Shown piece after piece: positions 35,575 through 47,439 of a stretch of 64,000 bases of DNA. Origin of the DNA: Papio anubis (taxonomy: Eukaryota; Chordata; Mammalia; Primates; Cercopithecidae); assembly GCF_008728515.1 (NCBI RefSeq), contig NC_044986.1:51572855-51636854 (forward strand), in the 5' to 3' direction. A program made the translations under genes and the position numbers. Position 1 is the first letter of the stretch; every line of letters begins with the position of its first letter. A model generated the notes under the pieces. That model made no database searches. It was not told the DNA's origin and saw only the letters and a program-made list of their open reading frames with translations.

Positions 35575-37160
35575 ATTTTATTTATATAACAGATATTTAA
35601 TGTACATCTACCATAAGCCAAGTATTTTCCACACTATCCGAAACATACTGAGAATTCCATGCCATTATGGAGCTCCTAATTCCAACAGTGGTACACAGAC
35701 AATACAAACAGACATAATAAGCAAGAAAGTTACTTTTAATGTTAGAAGCTTACAAATGTTATGCAGGAAAAAAAAAGGATCCAGGTAAGTTTAATAGGGT
35801 GTTCTACTAGTAGAAGTGGAAATATTTGATTTTAAATCAAGAAATCAGAGTCAGTGTCGATGAGAAGATTATATCTGAGCAAAGACTTGAAGGAAGTGAT
35901 GATAGATATTTAGTCATGTGGCTATCTAGTTGGCAGCATGTTCCCATTAAAAAAAAAAAAAAAGGCATAAAGCAACAGAGTAGCCAAATATGTTCATGTA
36001 ATGGAAAGGAGGCTAGAGTTCCTGAAAAAGAAATAGGGATAAAAATGCATACGATTCTGTATGCATGAGAGGACTGTAGCTTTTACCAAGAGTGAAAAGG
36101 GGACAGATAACTGATTGTTGAAGAGATGACTAAAGTGAGCACCTACTTGTATAAAAGGTTATTCTGTCTGATGTGTTGAGTAGAAGAGAAATGGGGAAGC
36201 CAATTAAAAGCTCACTAAAATATTTCAAGTGACAAAGGAGCATCATTTGTACCTTACTGGCTTTGCAGTGAAAATGATAAATTTGGCTCAGATTTTAAAA
36301 ATATTTTGAGAGATTTCATAGTGGGCTAGTTACATATAAGAGACAAAAAGATGAGTTAAAGATGATGCCAGGGTACTTGGACTGAGCATGTAACAGGATG
36401 GAGTAGTCATCAGATGAGGTGGAGACAATAGCAGATGTACCAGCTTTGTTGGTATTGCTGGGGGTGCTATCAGGGCAATGTTAAATTTGAGGTACTTTTC
36501 AGGTAGCCACATAGAGATCAGGAGTAGGCAGCTGGATGTTCAACTGTGGCATTCAGGAGAGAGATCTGAGCTGGACATAGGTATTTTGGAGTCACTGACC
36601 TATGAATGGTATTTAAAGAACTGAAATGCATGAGACTTGCAGGAGAGTGAGGTATGTTCAATAACTGAGAAGTACCTAGGACGCAATCCTATGACACTTC
36701 AACATTAAAAAGTGATACAAACCAAGAAATTCCAGTAAAACAGACAGAATGACAAGGAATTAGGAAAAACAACATAATGCCAAGTAAAGAAAATGATTAT
36801 TTTTTTAAAAAGGAGATAGCGATACACCATGCCAAATGTTTATTATAGGTTAACAGGCTGAGAGTTTAAAATAACCATTGGATTTGTCAAAGTGCAGATC
36901 ATTTATGGCCTTGATATGATGAACTTTGTGAACTGGTAGCAATGAAAGCCTGATTGGAGATGTGTAGGAGAGAAAGAGTGTTGAGGAACTGAAGACACAT
37001 GGATGGTTTAGTAGAAAATGTGAAGAGAGGTATGTGAAGGCAACTGACATGCCAAGATTGGTCGAGGAATACCTTCTTTTTTAATTTAGAAAAAATAACT
37101 GTATATTTGTACATCTTGGATGATCTAATGTCAGAAAAATAATTGATGACGTACAAGAAA
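35575..37160 (-). mobile_element. Long L2 LINE copy, antisense, with RT remnant
   Basis: It reads antisense from the L2 3' end ('acatctaccataagccaag', 'ccattatggagctcctaatt') through 'gagcaaagacttgaaggaag', 'ggctagttacatataag', 'gcagctggatgttcaactg' and 'ggtatttaaagaactg' to 'gaaagcctgattggagatg'. On the minus strand this passes through the C-terminal reverse-transcriptase part of L2 ORF2; the frame at 36512-36330 contains 'LPEKYLKFNIA', where L2 has an 'LKLNMSKTE'-type motif. About 1.5 kb of contiguous L2 is unusually long. It also contains an A15 tract at 35949-35963. A second copy of part of it lies inverted at 38830-39465. Confidence 0.78.
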
Positions 37161-38016
37161 AAGAGTAGGGAATGTCTGGAGCAATATCCTTTTGGTAGTA
37201 ATGGGGATAAAAACTAGAGTTCAAATGGGTAAATACTGCCTGATGTCCTTTGCATGGAGAGATGGAGAAATAGTATAGACTCTTCTCTTTTCCACATGAA
37301 AAATAGTCTTCACAAGATGAGAACTGCTTGAAAAACTATCTTCTAATTTCTTTCATCTATCAGGCTTCCTGTCTGTCATTCTTAAACCTCTCTAAGTCTC
37401 TATCAACAAACATTAATGTGAATCTTAGGGGAGCTTTTCTCCAGCAGGGAAAAGATCTGATGCTTCAAGCAGTTATGAGGATTTACAGGCAGACTTCTGA
37501 CCAGTGAGCTCACTAGTCAACCTCTGAAGTGCATGCACATGTGTACATGCACACAAACACACACAAGCATGTGTACCGATTACTTATAAGGCACATTTCT
37601 TAGAAAGGAGAAGGCAACAATTCCTAAATTTCTGGAAAAGTATAAAATCTGAAAATGGATGCATGAAGAAATAAAGAATCTGAATAGTCTCTTGTCTTAA
37701 GTTAAGACTTCAACAAGACTTTCTGACCCAAGGCGATCATCTCTTAAGTCTCAATTACAAGCAGTTAGCAGCAATTCATACAGGATATAGGTGGAGGAGA
37801 ACATGGATGCTGCAAAAAGGGATCAAAGGAGATCTCAGAGGCAGCAAAAATGTGCTCTCCAACACTAACCATAAAGATACCAAGATGGCAACCAATAACT
37901 TGCCCTCACAGAACCAAGGACCCAATGATTTTACAGTTAAGTTCTACCAAATGTTCAATTTTTGCTGCAGAAAATTGAGATGGAAAACCACTAACTCATG
38001 TTATGACTAAAATAAA
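37161..38016. other. Unassigned DNA, possibly residual L2
   Basis: 37161-37320 may continue the L2. A CA-rich stretch (acacaaacacacacaag) lies at 37550-37570. The rest is not recognised. Confidence 0.4.
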
Positions 38017-38335
38017 ATAACCTTTTTTTTTTTTTTTTTTTTTTTTTTAGATGGAGTCTTGCTCTGTCACTGAGGTTCGAGTGCAGTGGTATGATCTCGG
38101 CTCACTGCAACCTCCATCTCCCAAGTTCAAGCAATTCTTCTGCCTCAGCCTTCCGAGTAGCTGAGACTACAGGCACCCGCTACCACGCCCTGCTAATTTT
38201 TGTATTTTTAGTAAAGACAGGGTTTCACCATATTGGCCAGGCTGGTCTCGAACTCCTGACCTCGTGATCCCCCAGCCTTGGCATCCCAAAGTGTTGGAAT
38301 TATAGGCGTAAGTCACCTTGGCCAGCCATAACCTT
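38017..38335 (-). mobile_element. AluS SINE
   Basis: A complete antisense Alu, 38025-38327, with a 26-T tail, 'ctcggctcactgcaacctcc', 'aggctggtctcgaactcctg' and the 5' end 'agtcaccttggccagcc'. Short target duplications 'ataacctt' lie at 38017-38024 and 38328-38335. It lies between the two inverted L2 copies. Confidence 0.94.
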
Positions 38336-38829
38336 GATTCTAAAATTGGTAAATAAAATATGAGACAAAAGAAAACATAGGCTCAATTTGTTCAAGAACA
38401 TAAATTTGAGAAACCCAAATAAAATACTAACTATATTCAAAAACATATTAAAATATTGAAGTAAGACTTACGCCAGAAATGTAAGGATGGTTTACAATAT
38501 GCACATATGCTCTAATAATGGACACGTATGTTACTCTACTCCCAGCTATCACAAATGCAGAGTGATTAACATACTGGAAATCACAATTTTTAAGTAGTTT
38601 CCTCTAGTCTCATTCCCTCTTACAACTCTATGATCAGACTTCCTTGCTATCACTGCACTAAAGCTCATCTTATCTTAATCATGGATGATCTGCACTACGA
38701 CAAACCCAATGGACAATTTTAAGCTCTCTGCTTGTTAACCTATAAGAAATATTTGGCATGGTGAATCACCATCTCCTTTTAAAAGTTTTTTCTTTACTTG
38801 ACATTATGTTTTTATCCTAATTCACTTGA
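38336..38829. other. Unassigned DNA
   Basis: No clear element. It contains short A/T-rich stretches and possibly further decayed L2. Confidence 0.35.
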
Positions 38830-39465
38830 CACTGTGTTTTTTACTGGAATCTCTTGATTTGTACCACTTTTTAATGTTGAAGTATCTCAGGATTCTGTCC
38901 TAGGTACTTCTCAGTTATTGAACACACCTCACTGTAGGTGTGTTCAATAGATCAGTGACTCCAAAATGCCTAGGTTCAGCTAAGACTTCTCTCCTGAATT
39001 TCACACTTGAACATCAGACATCAACTGCCCACTCCCCATCTCCATGTGTATACTTAAAAAGTGCCTCAGATTTCACATTGCCCCGGTAGCACCCCTAGCG
39101 AATCCACGAAACCTGCTTCATCTGCGACTGTCTCCACCTCATCTGATGACTACTCCATTCTTTTATATGCTCAGCTCCAGCACCCAGGCATCACCTTTAA
39201 TTGCTGTTTTTGTCTCTCATATGTAGCTGTCCAATCATGAAATCACTCAAAACATATGCAGATTATGGCCTATTTTTATGATTTTCACTGAAAAGCCAGT
39301 AAGGTACAAATAATGTTTCTTTGTAACTTGAAATATTTCAGTGCGCTTTTTTTGTTTGTTTGTTTCCCTGGTTCTCCTCTATTCAGCACACCAGCCAAAA
39401 TTACCTTTCATGCAAGTGGGTGCTCATATGGTAGATCACCATACCATTCAGTGGCTGGAAACAAT
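38830..39465 (+). mobile_element. L2 LINE copy, sense, with RT remnant
   Basis: This is the same L2 region as 36090-36745 but in the opposite orientation. Shared phrases include 'cctaggtacttctcagttat', 'ctccacctcatctgatgact', 'actccattcttttatatgc', 'tgtctctcatatgtagct' and 'gccagtaaggtacaaat'. The 60-codon frame 39044-39226 (MCILKKCLRFHIAPVAPL...) aligns with the 60-codon frame at 36512-36330 without gaps over most of its length, with 'SPPHLMTTP' common to both. Near its start the copy carries a fold-back replacement (38916-38949). It ends at 'ccattcagtggctgg', inside the ORF2 C-terminus. Confidence 0.78.
38916..38949. repeat. Perfect 14-bp hairpin with 6-nt loop
   Basis: The arms TATTGAACACACCT (38916-38929) and AGGTGTGTTCAATA (38936-38949) are exact reverse complements around CACTGT. 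The left arm is ordinary L2 sequence and the right arm is not. Confidence 0.95.
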
Positions 39466-39825
39466 AAAATCGATATTCATTCAGTACCATAAGTAGATGG
39501 TTAAAGTGTAGTGCTGAAAAAATAGAAAAGAAAAATCTATAGCACAATAGCAGTTATAGAAAGCAAAAACTTACAAAGCTCTGTGTATTTAGCAAAGATA
39601 TGTAAATATGTGCACATCCAGGGACATACATTAAGACATTAAAGTGCTAATTTGCCCTTGAGAAAGAAAAGAATGAACATGGGGACTGGAAAGGAGAAAC
39701 ATATTAAATACACATAGCTAATGAAACAGAGAAATTTGTGGTTACAGGCCAATCATGATAGGGTAGTAAGAACTGAAGGCTATAATTAACTCAAATCTCT
39801 GAATGTGGGTTTTAAACAAAAACTG
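39466..39825. other. Unassigned DNA
   Basis: A-rich, no element or gene recognised. Confidence 0.35.
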
Positions 39826-39963
39826 AAATGATATTTCCTACCTCTTAGGGTTATTTGAAGATAATTTTAGAAAATGTGTTTAAAGGGTTTAGCACAGCTT
39901 GATATATAGTGAGTATTAAATAAGGGATAACCATTATGCTTTTGTTATTATTGTTATTATTAT
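39826..39963 (+). repeat. MIR SINE 3' part
   Basis: 'ttcctacctcttagggttat', 'tttaaagggtttagcacag', 'atatagtgagtattaaata' and a terminal 'ttattattgttattatta' match the second half of MIR in sense orientation. Confidence 0.8.
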
Positions 39964-41067
39964 AGCTGATTTTTTTACTCTCCTTGTTGGTTACTTACAA
40001 AAATGTTTGTTTTCCTCCAAAAATTACATATCACAAGAAGCCATTAATATAAGCTGTAACTCACTTTTAGAAACATAATGTGAAATTTGTTGATCGTATT
40101 TTAACACTGTATTGGCTTTCCTAGGACTGAGACAGAGGCCAGTTGGAATAGGTTCACTTTTAAGTGAAATAACATGAATGAATCTTCATTATTATTATTA
40201 TTTTTTTTTTCCTAAATCTTCAGACAGGTTTGGAAGCTGGAAGTTAAGAGATACCACATAATCTGATATCATACTGGATTTCACTCTGGAGTTCCTGAGA
40301 CTGGGGAATGAGATGAAGGATAAATAGCTTTGTAAATTCTATCCATAATCAAAGCTGATTTGCTGCAAGATGATTTTTAGAAAAGCAAAACCTGTAGTCT
40401 TACCCCAGTCAGTCAAAAATAATATGATAAAGCCGTTCTCTCTGATGGGATCCATGCTGGAAGAAATCCCAGATAATACAATGAAACATTTCCCGGAGCG
40501 GAGAGCTTGGTTCATTGTGCCAAACAATGGCTGAATCAGTGGCTATTATTGGAAAGCAGGCCTGCCAGCTTTGCTTTCTGGAGGCTGTCTGCTGAGAAAA
40601 CAACTGCTGCTCAGTAATTAACTCCTCCCAAATGTCAGACAAGGAAGCAGCAACAGTGACCTCTTGTGCCACTCCCAGTCCCATTTCCCCATGTTCAAGC
40701 CAGTGTTCGCTTTTTCTAGGGCTATTACTAGACATGTACACATTATTGCTACTGGTCCCACAGGCCTTTCAAGTAGGTTCCTTCCTAGTGTTCAGTTATT
40801 ACTTTGAAAGTACCTGACACCTTTACTGAAAAAAAAAAAACTCCAAGCACTGAATAGAGTGAATACTTACGATTTTATAAGCAATTTTAATAAAAGTGGG
40901 AGTAATTAAGGTGGAATTGAAGAAAGGAAGAAAATAAGATTAAAGAAATGATGAAGAAAAACAGGATTTCATGTCCTTAGTGTAGCAATTTTAGGTGGTT
41001 AATCATGCAGGATTTGAATTTAGAAACACTAGTGGAATCTTGCCTTTCCTCCTTCCTTGTATAATTA
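39964..41067. other. Mostly unique DNA with candidate conserved block
   Basis: ATT-repeat and T-rich tracts occur at 40190-40211. 40360-40810 is repeat-free and relatively GC-rich for this window; it carries a 110-codon minus-strand frame (40741-40409) with no recognisable domain. I regard it as non-coding; a regulatory role is only a possibility (see findings). A poly-A12 occurs at 40830. Confidence 0.45.
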
Positions 41068-41215
41068 AGTTAAAGTCTCTACATCTTCGTTTATTCAGCT
41101 GTAAAACTGTGCCCAGTGCTGCCAGAATAATTAAATCAAAGAAAATGACATTATCTTTTTAGACTGATTATCATAATACCCAGCAAAAAACAGGCTCAAT
41201 AAATAATTTATATTT
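41068..41215 (+). repeat. MIR SINE fragment
   Basis: 'aagttaaagtctctacatct', 'cagctgtaaaactgtgccc', 'aataattaaatcaaagaaaa' and 'cccagcaaaaaacaggctc' then 'aataaataatt' follow the MIR order in sense orientation; diverged. Confidence 0.62.
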
Positions 41216-42740
41216 ACTATAATTGTGAACTACAATTAACAAATATTATTACCAATTTTATATAACACACCATGTTACTTTTAGTAATAAATAGCAAAAC
41301 AACAAGAAAATTTATTCCTACTATTACTACTACTTGGGTAACAATTAGGGTATACTCTGTCCAAGGCATAGTTAACACTTCTGCCTCTAAACTACTATTT
41401 GCCTTATCAAGTATTTTTCCCCAGGGGCTATGAAAATGCATTAAGATGCCATTCATATAGTATTTTCTTTAAATTCTACAACCTAATTTTTGGACAGTTT
41501 ACTCTCAGTTTTCCATATATTCTACCACATACTTAGAGGTAAATTGACTACGAAACAGATTTTCTTCAGTTCTCCACTGCGTAAGTCAGATGTATCTAAT
41601 GGCTTAGTCAAAGAGAAAGTAGTAAATTGTCATTGATTAATTCTGTAAATAAGTAATGAGTCTATTATGTCTTAGGCATACTTTGTGTTCCCTTCATAGA
41701 TAATCCTGCAGTTTAGTAAACTATAGCAGCTGCAAAATTAATAATTATAGAATAACAAGATAAATTAAGATAGACATATAAATGATAGACACAGAGATAT
41801 TATATATAGATAGGTAAACTGCGAAACTCCAGTGGGAATGATTGGCTATTTAGAAATATCGAAAACATTTTACAGTCTGCAATGTTTGAGATTGGAGGGG
41901 GTGGAAATGTTTACAAAGAAGAGAAAGAGAATTATGATCAGAGGGGAAAATGCGAAATCATCAGAGCAGCATAAAATAATCAAACAGATGGAGGCTTTAT
42001 GAAATTCTTGGCCTGAGCTTCTTAGTTTGCAAGTTCCATCACACATCAAGTAACTTTTAAGCTGCATCTGAGTCTCTCATTGAATGGAGGGGATTTGAGT
42101 TGCAGGTGACTATTTGGCATAAAATTAATATTTTTTTTAGAAATTTAGATAAATGTTGACTTTGATTTTTCCTTTTAAAAAACAACTCTGTGGCCAATAT
42201 TCTCTTGACATCTTCTGTGTTTTTGTAGGTCTGGATAAGTTAATAGTCCTTAGAAATTGTACCTAGAATGCTTCGTAGACAAAAGCATGCCTACATATGT
42301 GCAATGTTGCAGAGTGGGGAGTGTGGCTAGGTAGCGAGCATGAAAGAAGTTCCCTGAGAGAAATCTGAAACAGAGACTGGGTTCAAATTATGAATGGCAC
42401 AATAAAGTATTTTTTAAAAGAAAATCAAAGTATTAGGGAGATCAAATTATATAAAGAATGGCTAAATTATAAGGTAGAGGGATTAATAAAATGGAAAAAC
42501 CATTGGAATGTCAAAGAACACTTGAGAGGTTAACACAAAACTCTAAAAATGTTTCATGGTTGTTGCACTATCTCAATGCCTATGAAGACAAAAATATTAA
42601 GAGAACCAGAAAAATATGAGATGCTCATGACATTTTCAGTATTGTTTGAGGGAATTTCAGCCATATTTACCTTGGGAGTACATGTTGCTGCATACATCCC
42701 TCTACATTTCATTCCTGACAAAAGATTTAGTCAATAATAA

Positions 42741-42741
<1 letters not shown>
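41216..42741. other. Unassigned DNA
   Basis: 41630-41790 faintly resembles an antisense L2 3' end ('gtctattatgtcttaggcat'). 41820-42120 and 42230-42400 are repeat-free by eye. No gene seen; frames of 62-79 codons show nothing protein-like. Confidence 0.4.

Positions 42742-42780
<39 letters not shown>
42742..42780. repeat. (CA)19-20 microsatellite
   Basis: An uninterrupted CA run directly followed by GGCAAACTG. Confidence 0.97.
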
Positions 42781-42782
<2 letters not shown>

Positions 42783-43082
42783 CAAACTGAGCTGCAACTG
42801 TGTCTTGTATAATTGAAAGAATAAACAAAATCACTAGTTACCTTGAAGCTGCAGGAGATTCATACATTATTATAAATGATGACCATCATGTAACATATGC
42901 ATCATTAATGAATAAACTAAATCTTATGAAAAATTAGTTTAGTTTGTAAAACACATATAGGGTATATGTTAATACTACTGTTTATATAATTCTTACCCAG
43001 TAGAAGATTAAAAATATGTATTAAGAATATAAATACTTTCTACCAATTATTATAAATCTATCTGATAGGAATTAAAATTAAT
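42781..43082. other. Unassigned AT-rich DNA
   Basis: Nothing recognised. Confidence 0.35.
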
Positions 43083-43205
43083 TTACATTTATTCATTTAT
43101 TCACATATTCGTTGAGAACTTATTGTTTGTTCCACACTGTTCAAATCCTGGCAACAAAAAAAAAGAGATAAAGATTCCTGTCTTCATGGACCTTATGTTC
43201 TAGAA
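43083..43205 (-). repeat. L2 LINE 3' end
   Basis: 'acatttattcatttattcac', 'tattcgttgagaacttattg' and 'tgtcttcatggaccttatg' with 'ttctagaaag' match the reversed L2 3' terminus. Confidence 0.78.
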
Positions 43206-44247
43206 AGAAAATTTTTAGTATATTTTAAAGTGAAGGACTATATAAGTGAATTTTATTAGGATGCTTCTATCTTCCTAGTGTAGACTTTTCTAAAAGGTCT
43301 ATGATAGTCAACTTTTACATTTAAAGGGAATAGATGAAGTCTGCTCCAAAATAGAATGGGACTTCTACTACTAAAAATTCTATATATTTGGATTTATATA
43401 TTTATATATATACTTTTTCAACTTTAAACAAAAGAGACTCCGTTATTCAAATAAATGATACATTTTACAGTATTTCCTTTTGTTTCTCACAAAAATGCCA
43501 TAGTAAATTTTGGATATTAAATGATATACAAAGCATTTTTCAGGTTACAAGGTGTCTTTATAAGCAAGTGTTGGAATTGCATCTTAACACACTTTTTAGT
43601 CTCAGAAATCTCTTCAATTTCTGAATAAAATTTAGATTGGAAATTTATTTTAGGTTAGAGAAAATAGAATAAAATAAAAATAAAACATTGAATGAAGAGT
43701 GGTCAAGTTTCTGTCCCAGTTGAAGTTAGCTCATTAGCTTATATATATATATATGCAGTCAAAAATAACCATATCTTTGTGTGGGCATTTGTTCAAGACA
43801 TGTAATAGGAAATATTGCACAGATATAAGAGTAAGATAATATTATAACGGTTTATTAGAAAAAAATGTATTTCAGCATATTTTTATCCCTAATAATAATA
43901 ATTTAAAATAGGAAAAAGTTTTTTTAAATCCTAAATAATGAACAACGGCTTCACGGTATTTAATTTTAAAATCATAAAATGTTTTTCTTAACAATGTTAT
44001 CTTGCCTCATTAAAAAGTGTGCCTTTGTATTTAAGCACACTTTGTCATTAAGAGGACAGAAAATAGATTGAATTTAAAAAGTCAATTCAGAATGACAAAG
44101 AACCAAATACGACAATAGTATTAGGTGTGTAGGTTGGTATACTCATACGTTACTGCTAAGTAGTGGTAGTACAACCCGATGAAGAGTAGTTCTTAATGTT
44201 CAAAATAAAAAGTGCACAATTCATTTCACCCATCACTTATATTTCTA
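43206..44247. other. Unassigned AT-rich DNA
   Basis: A short (TA)n run occurs at 43738-43754. No element named. Confidence 0.4.
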
Positions 44248-44608
44248 GTGCCCTGGAAATTTTGATAGGAATTGCATTAAATTTGAATGTTATTTTGAAT
44301 TTGGATATCACACTGGGTAGGCATAGACATTATAGTAATATTAAGTCTTCCATGAACACAGAATATGTTTTTACTTATTTATGTATTCTTCCGTTTAATT
44401 ATCAATGCTGTATAGTTTTCAGTGTACAAATGTTTCATTCCCTTTGTTAAATTTATTAATAAATATCTTATTCTTTTTGATGCTATTATGGGATTGTTTT
44501 ATTGATTTCATTTTAGATAGATAATTATTAATGTAAAGAAATGCACCTGATTTTTATATGTTAATTGTGTATCCTGCAACTTTACTGAATTCATATATTA
44601 GTTCTAAC

Positions 44609-44660
<52 letters not shown>

Positions 44661-45140
44661 GTGTTTAGAGTCCTTAGGGTTTTCTACATGTAAGATTACT
44701 TTATCTGCAAGTAAGGATAGTTTTACTTCTTCCTTTCTGATTTAGTTGCCTTCTATTTATTTACATTGCCTAACTGTTCTTGCTAGTATCTAGCACTATG
44801 TTGAGTAGAAGTGATAAAAATGGGCATGTTTGTTTTTTGCATTGGATCTTAGAGGAAATGCTTTCAGTTTTTCCCATTGATTATGTTACTTGTAAGATGT
44901 TTATAAATGGCCTTTATTAAGTTGAGGGAGTTTCCTTTTGTGTCTAATTTAACAAGATATTTTATTACGAAATGATGTGTAACTTTATCAAATGCTTTTT
45001 GGCCCTTATTGAAATGATTATGTGGTTTTATTTTTCATTCTGTTAATGTCATATATCACATTAATTGATTTGTGTATGTGTAATCTTCTGCTGGGTATAA
45101 ACCTTATATTCCAGAGATGAATCTCTTCCTGTTGAATATG
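44248..45140 (-). mobile_element. Old L1 ORF2 fragment, antisense
   Basis: Reversed L1 ORF2: 'gataggaattgcattaaat', 'ttttgatgctattatggga', 'gtgtatcctgcaactttact', 'cttcttcctttctgattta', 'ggatcttagaggaaatgct' and 'catatatcacattaattgat'. It lacks both ends. A GT microsatellite has grown inside it (44612-44659). ORF2 is broken. Confidence 0.9.
44612..44659. repeat. (GT)24 microsatellite inside L1
   Basis: 48 bp of pure GT replace the T-rich segment expected at this point of reversed L1 ORF2 ('agttctaatag(t)n...'). Confidence 0.96.
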
Positions 45141-46969
45141 TTCTTTATATTTCAGAGTAGAAATCGTACAGACTGTCTACTTCCTTATAAACTATCAGAG
45201 CACCGCTAAAATAATCCTTTTTAAAATTTTCCTTGGTCATATAATAAGCAGAAAATTGCACAATATAGTCTATTTTAGGATCCGTTGGAAAAAGTATTTG
45301 ACATTCCAAATATTGACATTTAAAACTAGAGGAGATAAAAGTACATTTTACAATTAGACACCTTTCTCCATTTCTGATTATGATAATCTCATTTCTCAAA
45401 TTTCCCACTTTTCTAAGTATGGTAAACAAGGGTCACCAATTGTATCTATTAACTAGCTATAGTAAATCACTAATTTTCAAGTTAGATCATATTAAGGGTT
45501 GGGAGACCAGGATGAAATAAAATCAATGTCCTTATGAAGCATAATGTTGGAGCTAGAAGTTGGTCATGATTGTCTTGTTTTTATATGTATTCCCAAAAGT
45601 ACATATTTACTATGACTAAAGGAAATAGAAATGACTTATGTTTGGGATTTTGACTTAACATCTCGATGGGAAGATCGAGATACCCATTCATAAATAATCT
45701 GCTAATTTAATGAGTTGACTGAAAAAGAGTATTAGGGCATTTTGAGGTTGTTCTATAAAAAGTTTGTCTTAGCAAAACCTATAAAGAGCCATATTTTTTT
45801 TTCCTCAAATTTGCTTATGTCAGTAGTAAATTTCAAGTTTCAAAAAGAGGCTCAACATTTCACAGTTGGTAAAACCCACACTGTTAAAAGCTTTTAAGAC
45901 AAAAAAAGAAAAAAGAAAAAAAATGTGAACTCCCAAATAAAGACATATATAATACAATACAAAAAAGTAACACTAAAAAGTAATTTTACTAGTTTTTCAT
46001 TATAAATACCAAAATTAATAGGTATTATGCAATATTTTCTATCCTTGCTCTTTCCCTTAGTAACAACCTCCCCAACCTCAACAAAACAGAACAACAAGAA
46101 AATACCTACATTCTCCTGGTTATTGGAACTTTAGCCATTATCATAATTAGCCCCAATTCAGATGAATAAACAGTGATGACCATTGTAAGTAAGCCTTGCT
46201 TTCCATCATATTCTCATGAAAGAAAAAATCTAATGTAAATGAAAGTGTTTTCATTTTTATTCAGGATGACTATGTAATTACATATGTCATCTATCATTTC
46301 TAGGATCCTCCTAAAATAAAATTATGAACGCACAAAAAGGAATAAATTGACAACAGTGAAGAGAAGAAAATGGGGTTCAGGGCTAAGGGCTGGGTATCAG
46401 GAGAATCATCAAACTTGAGGAAAGGAAAGCATATGGAGCAATTTGAAAGATAAAGTAGGCAGGAAAAGCTAAATTCAGAGTTTAACAGGAGGGCCCGTAG
46501 AGGTGGGGCTCAAGATCTTTTCTGAGGGCTTTGCTGATGGGTTAAAGCTAACCCTGGCCACAGAGAATTAAAGGAACAAGTAAGGCCGAAAGCAATCAAA
46601 GTTGAATTTCTGATATACAATTTCATATATAGACATCTAAGCTAGTGTCTCTCATGTGATGCCACTACAGAACAAAAAAAAAGTTCTTATAATTTCTGAG
46701 ATCTTCATTTGTGAGTTTAATAATGCTCTCTAGGATAAATAAAAAGAGGCTCAGTGGAGAAACATGTTGATATAGCATTGTGAAATTTTCTAACAGGGAC
46801 TATAAAGACATATGAAATTCAAAAGGGTGTCAGTAAAATACTTTCTATGCGTCTAACCCAGCACTCATGCTAAGCTTTTGTATGGCCATTGAGGTAGGAA
46901 TATTTTTTAATTGTTGAAAATAATTTTAAAAAACTGTATTTGTGACATTTGGAAATTACATCATATTCA
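45141..46969. other. Unassigned non-coding DNA
   Basis: A-rich low complexity at 45900-45922. 46370-46600 is purine-rich and somewhat GC-richer but not recognised. The 94-codon minus-strand frame at 45429-45145 has no domain that I can identify. Confidence 0.4.
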
Positions 46970-46984
46970 AACTCATTCTCCATA

Positions 46985-47088
46985 AATAGCTTTATTGGCA
47001 CATAGCCACTCTTTAATTTTCACATATTATCCATCTCTGTATTAGCACTGAAACTACAGCAGCAGAGATTGAGATCCTGTGGCCCAAA
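46985..47088. mobile_element. hAT-like DNA transposon fragment (copy A)
   Basis: 'agctttattggcacatagcc', 'catattatccatctctgta' and 'gcagcagagattgagatcc' with 'tgtggcccaaaa' correspond to a common mammalian DNA-transposon fossil containing '...ttttattggaacacagcca...' and '...ggcccgcaaagcc'. The family name is not certain. Confidence 0.55.
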
Positions 47089-47090
47089 AA

Positions 47091-47264
47091 ATAAAAATTC
47101 ACCTAATCATAGTGTATCTACAAATAAAACTAAAATGAAAAACACATTATAAGCAAAGAATAATCAAAAGGAAAAAAGAATTATTTGGTACTGAAGGTAC
47201 GATATTTTTACTTTGAAGTGCTTAAGACTCAAAAGCATCTAAATCATAAAAAAGGAAAAGTAAT
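47091..47264. repeat. Direct repeat, first copy (~175 bp)
   Basis: It shares the phrases 'ataaaaattcacc', 'aaataaaactaaaatga' and 'ctaaatcataa' with 47809-47984, in the same order and orientation, at roughly 75-80% identity by eye. Probably L1M-derived. Confidence 0.7.
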
Positions 47265-47390
47265 ATGTAAAATATGAAGCCTAAAATAGTTCGTATCTCC
47301 CCTTTTACAGAGATATTTGCTCATGCGTATTCTATAATACAAAACAGCAAAACAAAATAATGGGCATAATAAAAGAAAAATAAGTTGTGG

Positions 47391-47438
47391 TTTTTTGTTT
47401 TTGTTTTTTGTTTTTGTTTTGTTTGTTTTTTTTTTTCA
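47391..47438. repeat. T/G-rich (TTTTTG)n tract
   Basis: Repeated TTTTTTG/TTTTG units ending in a pure T run. Confidence 0.85.
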
Positions 47439-47439
47439 G

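Noticed and set aside
36330..36512. Pair of homologous 60-codon frames (with 39044-39226) as a conserved small gene family
   Set aside because: Both are frames within L2 reverse-transcriptase remnants; their similarity comes from the shared repeat.
40409..40741. 110-codon minus-strand frame as a possible exon or small gene
   Set aside because: No recognisable domain, promoter or splice context that I can support; kept only as a conserved-element candidate.
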